Notes under the pieces: generated by a model
Told to the model about the DNA's origin: nothing
What the model saw: the letters and a program-made list of their open reading frames with translations, nothing else
Database searches by the model: none
Part shown: positions 60,401-64,000 of the stretch, in pieces
Numbering within the stretch: the stretch's first letter is position 1
Layout of the letters: each line of letters starts with the position of its first letter
Source of the DNA: Plutella xylostella
Lineage: Eukaryota > Arthropoda > Insecta > Lepidoptera > Plutellidae
Length of the DNA stretch: 64,000 bases
Direction of reading: 5' to 3'
NCBI RefSeq assembly: GCF_932276165.1
Contig: NC_063988.1
Span: 8,742,001 to 8,806,000, forward strand
Made by a program: the position numbers and the translations under genes

Positions 60401-61391
60401 GTTGTAGTTATGTCTGCCGGTTTTCCTTATTAAACTGAAATCAATTAAGTTATTATATTTATTTTATCAGTGGTTCTCAAATAAGTTCTTAGTTGCCTGT
60501 GGGTACTCAATTCAATATAGTATTAAATTTAGATTTAAGAAACGTCAATCCATATAAATTTATGGCTTAAATCGAGATTTAACACTAAATCCAGTTTTAA
60601 ATGATTGTGCAAGTGGCCCTAAGGGCCCGAAGGGCATGGTTTAAGTATATTAACATCTCCACAGTAGAAGATTTCAAATAGACATCATCATTATATTTTT
60701 AACCATATGAGGGATTCCCCGCATAAACCAAACAAAAACTTTGGCATTGCCTTTATCTTTTATCTTAAGTATAAAAAAGCATACTTATTTATCAGTTTGA
60801 GGTTATAGTAATAGTAATATGTTTATTGGAACTATGTAAGAGTTTTTTAAGTTATTTGTTTTCCGAGACAGCTTACCTCAGTGCCACTTCACAATCAGTG
60901 ACGAGGTTGCATGTCCCCTCCACGGTGTCGGCGCTCGGCCGGCATGAGTCTCCAACTGGAAGTATTACATGTCCATCCAGTAATTGGTTTCATAAAATAT
61001 TAGGTACCTATATTATTAATACTTCCTTCCCATTAGAAGCAGCAAAATTTAAATAACACTCAAAATTAACAAAATGCTATTATGAACATTTAGAGACCAT
61101 CACTTTTCTCTTGATAAAAAAGTTATGTACTTAAAGATAAATAATAAATTAAATAGGTACTTATAAAGAGGATAAAGTTTAATAACTAAATTATTATAAA
61201 CAAGATAAAGTTTAAGTATGGAATTGTATCCTTTTGGTCAATGAACCAAAGTGTTGACCTTTGGAACCCATGCACTTTACAGTTATGATACGACTGGATT
61301 TGCTGGACTTGAATAAGTTCAATGACTCACCATATTTACAAAAAGATAGTTGAAATAAATAATAAACAACTAACAGAGATTTAGCCAACAT
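49699..61391 (-). CDS. Clip-domain serine protease, snake/CLIPC-like, 11 exons
   Basis: Secreted trypsin-like zymogen of the insect clip family. Exons: 61391-61331, 60955-60877, 60434-60337, 59807-59760, 59464-59373, 58365-58256, 57449-57306, 56919-56804, 51430-51355, 50535-50448, 49869-49699. They sum to 1083 nt (360 residues plus stop), all with GT/AG and matching phases. Signal peptide 1-18 (LLVVYYLFQLSFC), clip domain 25-71 with six Cys, linker, activation site Tyr111|Ile112 (QYIIGGE), triad His156 (LTAAHC), Asp206 (YHDLALL), Ser307 (CQGDSGGPL). Asp301 and the GRGCG segment predict cleavage after Arg/Lys. Cys97 and the Cys of NPACLY probably link the chains. Such proteases act in haemolymph or perivitelline cascades leading to Toll activation or melanisation. 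I started at ATG 61391; a GTG lies further upstream. The 5.4-kb intron 8 holds a large palindrome, and exon 6 is amplified as a tandem array. Confidence 0.93.
50779..50911. mobile_element. MITE with AGCCCCTTCTCCCACTACGC ends
   Basis: Near-perfect inverted ends; inserted in an older MITE (GAGCAATGAAAAAGTTCC at 50729) within protease intron 9. Confidence 0.75.
50997..51246 (+). mobile_element. tRNA-derived SINE, shortened head, different tail
   Basis: The tRNA-like head matches 27211-27475 with a 14-bp deletion between the boxes. The body then switches to a different sequence with a TGTG repeat tail, so this is a related SINE subfamily. Confidence 0.7.
51649..52773 (+). repeat. Left arm of a perfect 1,125-bp inverted repeat
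   Basis: Every position x in this arm pairs with 105910 minus x in 53137-54261. I found no mismatch or indel in the long stretches compared, and both AT microsatellites have equal length. It contains a LINE 3' end (52458 onward, minus) and older MITE DNA (about 52080-52215, similar to 58449-58665). Confidence 0.9.
52458..52773 (-). pseudogene. LINE ORF C-terminal fragment in the left arm
   Basis: Same protein as the C-terminal part of 52914-53452 (CSASGMFAEARVDDFFAVMR) but truncated at the arm edge. Confidence 0.8.
52774..53136 (+). other. Spacer of the inverted repeat, with RT motif A remnant
   Basis: The stretch at 52776-52913 encodes CFLDLSKAFDRVSYDILWDK and then a stop: motif A of a LINE reverse transcriptase. 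The text then jumps to the region after the polymerase core, so about the middle third of the ORF, including YADD, is deleted. Confidence 0.75.
52914..53452 (+). pseudogene. LINE ORF C-terminal fragment, 179 codons
   Basis: Contains TEFKYLGHVVTETLVDD and CSLWVNYTRRAYSALRVQYN, conserved in the C-terminal part of a lepidopteran LINE polyprotein. No RT catalytic motif remains in frame. The 3' UTR continues to an AAT repeat tail at about 53687-53701. Confidence 0.8.
53137..54261 (-). repeat. Right arm of the perfect inverted repeat
   Basis: Reverse complement of 51649-52773. The outer edge TGGACATTAGCTTAAAGTTTT is one end of the short MITE type seen at 40165-40247, on both sides of the palindrome. 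Confidence 0.9.
54262..55630. other. Protease intron 8, unassigned repeat-like DNA
   Basis: About 54460-55075 is GC-richer, with several GTCATGATAC-type repeats and an end ACCACACCATAG. It could be an LTR or LINE remnant but I see no domain. The rest is AT-rich. Confidence 0.35.
55640..55860 (+). pseudogene. LINE ORF C-terminal remnant
   Basis: One frame reads GPWGPEARQLFKDISSRLIE then VSRDPRAGTYLSQRLSIAIQ, then a frameshift before the stop. This resembles the C terminus of insect LINE polyproteins (recalled). A TTAGTTAG-rich AT tail follows. Confidence 0.5.
56804..58365 (-). CDS. Protease exons 6-8: catalytic His and Asp
   Basis: Exon 6 (58365-58256) encodes FDCGGSLVAARWVLTAAHC. Exon 7 (57449-57306) encodes VVRLGVVEIGDK and YHDLALLR. 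Exon 8 (56919-56804) encodes LTVTGWGLVSN. Between exons 6 and 7 lie extra truncated copies of exon 6 in a 140-bp array. Confidence 0.9.
57232..57300. repeat. Two copies of an exon 7-like motif next to its donor
   Basis: GCGGATGTCCGCTATATCTA and GCGGACGTCCGCTATATCTC in the intron resemble GCGGATGTCCGCTATCCGGA inside exon 7 (about 57360-57380). Short local duplications. Confidence 0.55.
57602..58350 (-). repeat. 140-bp tandem array derived from protease exon 6
   Basis: Five full units and a partial sixth (minus-strand order from 58350 down) repeat the exon 6 body and the first about 47 bp of intron 6. Donor sites AG|GTATAG fall at 58256, 58116, 57976, 57836 and 57696, exactly 140 bp apart. Only the copy at 58365 has the real acceptor. 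I see one base difference (57950). Reading through any donor meets a TAG about 40 nt later. The open plus-strand frames of 75-83 codons here are by-products. Confidence 0.95.
58449..58665. mobile_element. MITE with TACAGGGTGTTGCAAAAAGG ends
   Basis: Right end is the complement (TTTTTGCAACACTCTGTA). Fragments of the same family at 20852-20915, 16515-16550 and inside the palindrome arms. Confidence 0.8.
58666..59372. other. Protease intron 5 remainder
   Basis: No exon. About 59105-59190 (GGTGCTGACCACCGACATAG) looks like a LINE-derived 3' fragment; otherwise nothing recognised. Confidence 0.4.
59373..61391 (-). CDS. Protease exons 1-5: signal peptide, clip domain, linker, activation site
   Basis: Exon 1 61391-61331 encodes the signal peptide. 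Exons 2-3 (60955-60877, 60434-60337) encode the clip domain: GDSCRPSADTVEGTCNLVTDC then RCGFAGGTEIVCCP. Exon 4 (59807-59760) is a 48-nt linker exon. Exon 5 (59464-59373) has ECKKIVEN and the activation peptide bond before IIGGEVAALGEFPHM. P1 is Tyr rather than Arg or Lys; non-basic P1 residues are known in group C clip proteases. Confidence 0.9.
59541..59676. mobile_element. Palindromic MITE family D, copy 4
   Basis: CTAGCACGGGGCGCAAGACG and the complement at the right end; protease intron 4. Confidence 0.8.
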
Positions 61392-61556
61392 CACTAACAC
61401 GCAAGTTCACTTCATAAAATACTTAGGCACACTTTAGATATTGTTTATGTGTTTACATGAATGATTTTCCTGTTCTAATCATGACGTAATGTAATTTTAT
61501 TAAGCTCAAAACCATCTAAACTTAAAATCAAACTTTAGCAAATTTGAAATTTCCTT

Positions 61557-61660
61557 CCTTTACTTCTGCATCGCTGACAACTGACATTGACATTGACATT
61601 TGCGATGTGCATTCAAAGGCTAGTGATGTACACGCGGCCCTGTTTATCGATATCCCCCAC
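61557..61660 (-). promoter_or_regulatory. Candidate promoter of the clip-domain protease
   Basis: The stretch lies 170-270 bp before the ATG. It has a TGACATTGACATTGACATTT tract (about 61581-61602) and a DRE-type TATCGATA at 61645-61652, followed by a second CGATA near 61668. The 5' UTR and start site are not resolved. Inference from position and motif. Confidence 0.35.
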
Positions 61661-62511
61661 CGCATCCGATATCTTGCCGGAGTTTTTTAACCTGTGTATT
61701 TATTGTGTTTTTTTTTATTGAGTGCGATACCTGACACCTCTTGGTACAGGTATATTTTAAACTTAAGTCGTAACCCTTTGCCTTACTTATATTTATTAGA
61801 ATTAACAAAATTATTATCTAATTCATTAATGATTAACCAAAAAATACTTGTTTAAACAATAACTTTTTTACAGAATATTTCACCATTATTATTTTTAAAA
61901 AGATCGTTAGATTGTTACACATCACTACACAACACACACAGGTGAACTAAGAAATAAATCTGTCAGTATTCTGTCAGTGATCTAAAAATGCTCTGTGGTA
62001 TATGTGAGACTCAGAATAAAGACTTAATCGGGGCTCATTCGATATGGATTGGATATCCACGGTACGAGTGATATTATACAATACCCAATAATAATAATAT
62101 TATTATGTGGGGAAATCTCACACACACACTACGAATAGATAGTTGATGCTAAGCATGCTTTGCTGAAAGTAAATAATAGCAGTTTTAAGTACCTAACTAA
62201 CTACATTTTATTCCCCCACTGACTACATTTAGATCACAACATGAAGTCTAGCAAGAAAGGGTAAGTAAGTACGTAATTATAAACAATGTCCATACCATGG
62301 TGTAGGGATAGGGATACCATGACCTGGTAATCCTGGTATACCAACATAGAACAACGCGGACTCGGATGGTTTAGGCGTGAGCGTGAGTAGCCACTAGCCA
62401 GACAAAAAAAGTTAGTTCCTTATGTAGGCACCGCAGGCAAATAATATTCTAGCATAGGTACTTACTTACTTAGCGGTAGTTCGAAGCGTCCGTATTCGAG
62501 CTAGCTTCAGT
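61661..62511. other. Intergenic DNA
   Basis: AT-rich with a family C fragment at about 62382-62402 (GTAGCCACTAGCCAGACA). No gene recognised. Confidence 0.4.
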
Positions 62512-62688
62512 GATCGTAACTGATCGCTTGCCCACTTATCCGACAACTCTCTCAGCACAAGCTAGCTTGTGTTGTTGGGGTCCACCAACCCGCTAGGTCA
62601 GCGTGGTGGACTAGGCCTAAAAACCCTTCCTTCATTGGAAGGAGACCCGTGCCCCAGCAGTAGGGACGTGATGGGTCGTGTGATGTTA
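62512..62688 (-). repeat. Dispersed repeat family E copy
   Basis: ACAACTCTCTCAGCACAAGC through GGGACGTGATGGGTCGTG; reverse of 32777-32910. Confidence 0.7.
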
Positions 62689-62748
62689 GGTACTTATTCA
62701 AAAGTTGTTAGGGTTGGTAATAATAAGGACTGAATTTGATAGTTTAAT

Positions 62749-62820
62749 ATCTTTATTTTCAAGACAATAAGCACTTGAGCAAAAAAATATTTATCTATTT
62801 ATGTCACTTCATTTTTATTA
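62749..62820 (-). terminator. Candidate polyadenylation signals of the gene at 63409
   Basis: Minus-strand AATAAA occurs near 62752 and 62814, 590-660 bp after the stop codon. The stretch 62760-63408 is free of recognised repeats and may be 3' UTR. Confidence 0.35.
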
Positions 62821-63408
62821 AATTTATCTTCTGATCTAAGTACCTACGTACCTCTACCTACCAATATCGGTAAGTAGGTACGTACTAGTAAAACTGTAAA
62901 AAGGAACAGTCGTATAAAATTTTAGACACAAAAATACATTTAAGACTACAAATTCTATATAAATTGAACATCTGAAACGAACATCTAGATTTTCTACATG
63001 AGGTACCTATAGAAACCCACATTTACAAGAAGGTATCGTAGGCAGGTACAGTACAACTTATAAATGATTATTATTTAAAAATTACATAATTATTTAAGCA
63101 GCTTTAAAAAGAGACAAGTACTAGTTACAAAACAAGACCAACATAAAAATCAAATAAATAAAATTGAATACTTAAAAAACAGTTGTTGATACAAATTAAT
63201 CTAAGCGCAAAATTCATCCAAAACATTTTGGTTGTGAACCTTAACTATCCATTAGATTAGAGGAAGCTCAATACCTATATAGGGGACGGAATTAAGAAGG
63301 TACAGTATTTGTAGCCAATCGCAAAATGTTGAAATCGTCCATTTAGTCTTACGCTAGGGTATTATAATGTAGTTATTATGCCGGTTTATATAGAGCTTAA
63401 CCTTAAGG

Positions 63409-63740
63409 TTACCACGAAAAATGGGGTTTAAACAGATCAAAAGCCCAGGAGTCTGGGAAGAGTTTGGGCGTGCTGTCTTTGTAATCGCTCTCTGACCATT
63501 GGAAGGGTTTGATGATATTTCTGTTTCTGAACTCGAGGGATTCTTGTTCAGCTTCTTCTTGCTGGTGTTTTACCAGGTCTCTGATCTCGAGCCCGTCGAT
63601 GCTGGGCTCGTCATCGAACTGGTCGGTGTAGATGGAAGCCACGTTGCCCTTGTTCACGGGGACTTGGCTACTGTTTGTTGACCTGGTGTACGGTGGGCCG
63701 GATAAAGCCAGGAATTGAAGCTCTTTGCTGGTTGTGTCGC
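63409..63740 (-). CDS. 3'-terminal coding exon of an unidentified gene
   Basis: Acceptor TTTCCAG|GCGACAC at 63741/63740 opens a frame of 110 codons (phase 2 entry) to TAA at 63409. The encoded tail is acidic and hydrophilic, with a Glu/Gln-rich helix (KHQQEEAEQESLEF) and an aromatic-rich end (SWAFDLFKPHFSW). No transmembrane segment or known motif is visible. Codon use looks coding, with many C/G third positions. I do not recognise the protein; the rest lies beyond the window. Confidence 0.6.
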
Positions 63741-64000
63741 CTGGAAAGAAGAGATTGTACTATTAGTTAGGTAGTTACAATACTGCAGCGTGAACTGGAG
63801 TGGACACATTGGATCATGTCATTGTTATGACGTTGCATCTGCCATGTTCCGTTCGTTTGTTGAACGAATTATAGGAGGAAAAAATTGACGAATAGCGGCT
63901 GAGCTGCACATACAAAAACGTCATGGGAGTATGATACTCGTACAACCCAAAATGACCAAAAAAGTGTCTTATTATTCAGCGCATTGCTGAAGTTGCCTAC
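63741..64000 (-). other. Intron of the gene ending at 63409
   Basis: No further exon is visible before the window edge. Confidence 0.4.

Noticed and set aside
61212..61330. Extension of the protease first exon beyond 61331
   Set aside because: A GTGAGT donor at 61330 joins in phase to the clip domain exon; reading through gives no homologous sequence.

Overview
This window looks like nuclear DNA of a moth or butterfly. It is AT-rich, its protein genes are cut into many short exons with GT/AG introns, and it is crowded with short inverted-repeat elements (MITEs), tRNA-derived SINEs and LINE fragments. One repeat, with a GACA microsatellite followed by a tail matching TTTCGCATTTATAATATTAG, is familiar from lepidopteran genomes. 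That assignment rests on repeat style and protein similarity recalled from memory, not on a search.

Layout. Positions 1-11.5 kb are almost entirely mobile DNA: MITEs, a fold-back element, a LINE with an intact 626-codon reverse transcriptase reading frame (4690-6570), and a SINE inserted at its 3' end. At 11569-11994 (minus strand) lies the GC-rich first coding exon of an unidentified secreted, multibasic protein with a promoter-like stretch upstream. From 12.5 to 16 kb there are further elements. From 17709 to 45180 (minus strand) there is a complete gene for the ZNFX1 orthologue (NFX1-type zinc-finger RNA helicase). I could join 27 coding exons in consistent phase, for about 2166 residues; one exon carries a single-base frameshift. 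From 49699 to 61391 (minus strand) there is a complete clip-domain serine protease gene of 11 exons and 360 residues. The 3'-terminal exon of a further minus-strand gene lies at 63409-63740.

Biology. ZNFX1 proteins are SF1 helicases tied to small-RNA inheritance granules in nematodes and to antiviral RNA sensing in vertebrates. Clip-domain proteases work in extracellular cascades that activate Toll signalling or melanisation. The two lie next to each other, but nothing in the sequence shows that they act together.

Most unusual structures: (1) a 140-bp near-identical tandem array built from the protease exon that encodes the catalytic His, with five donor sites but one good acceptor; (2) a 1,125-bp inverted repeat, identical wherever compared, with a 363-bp spacer in the same gene's largest intron; (3) a relic duplicate of ZNFX1 exon 23; (4) a 19-bp minisatellite starting at the exon 24 donor of ZNFX1; (5) many MITEs with readable target-site duplications. 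I found no CRISPR array and no convincing functional tRNA, rRNA or other RNA gene.
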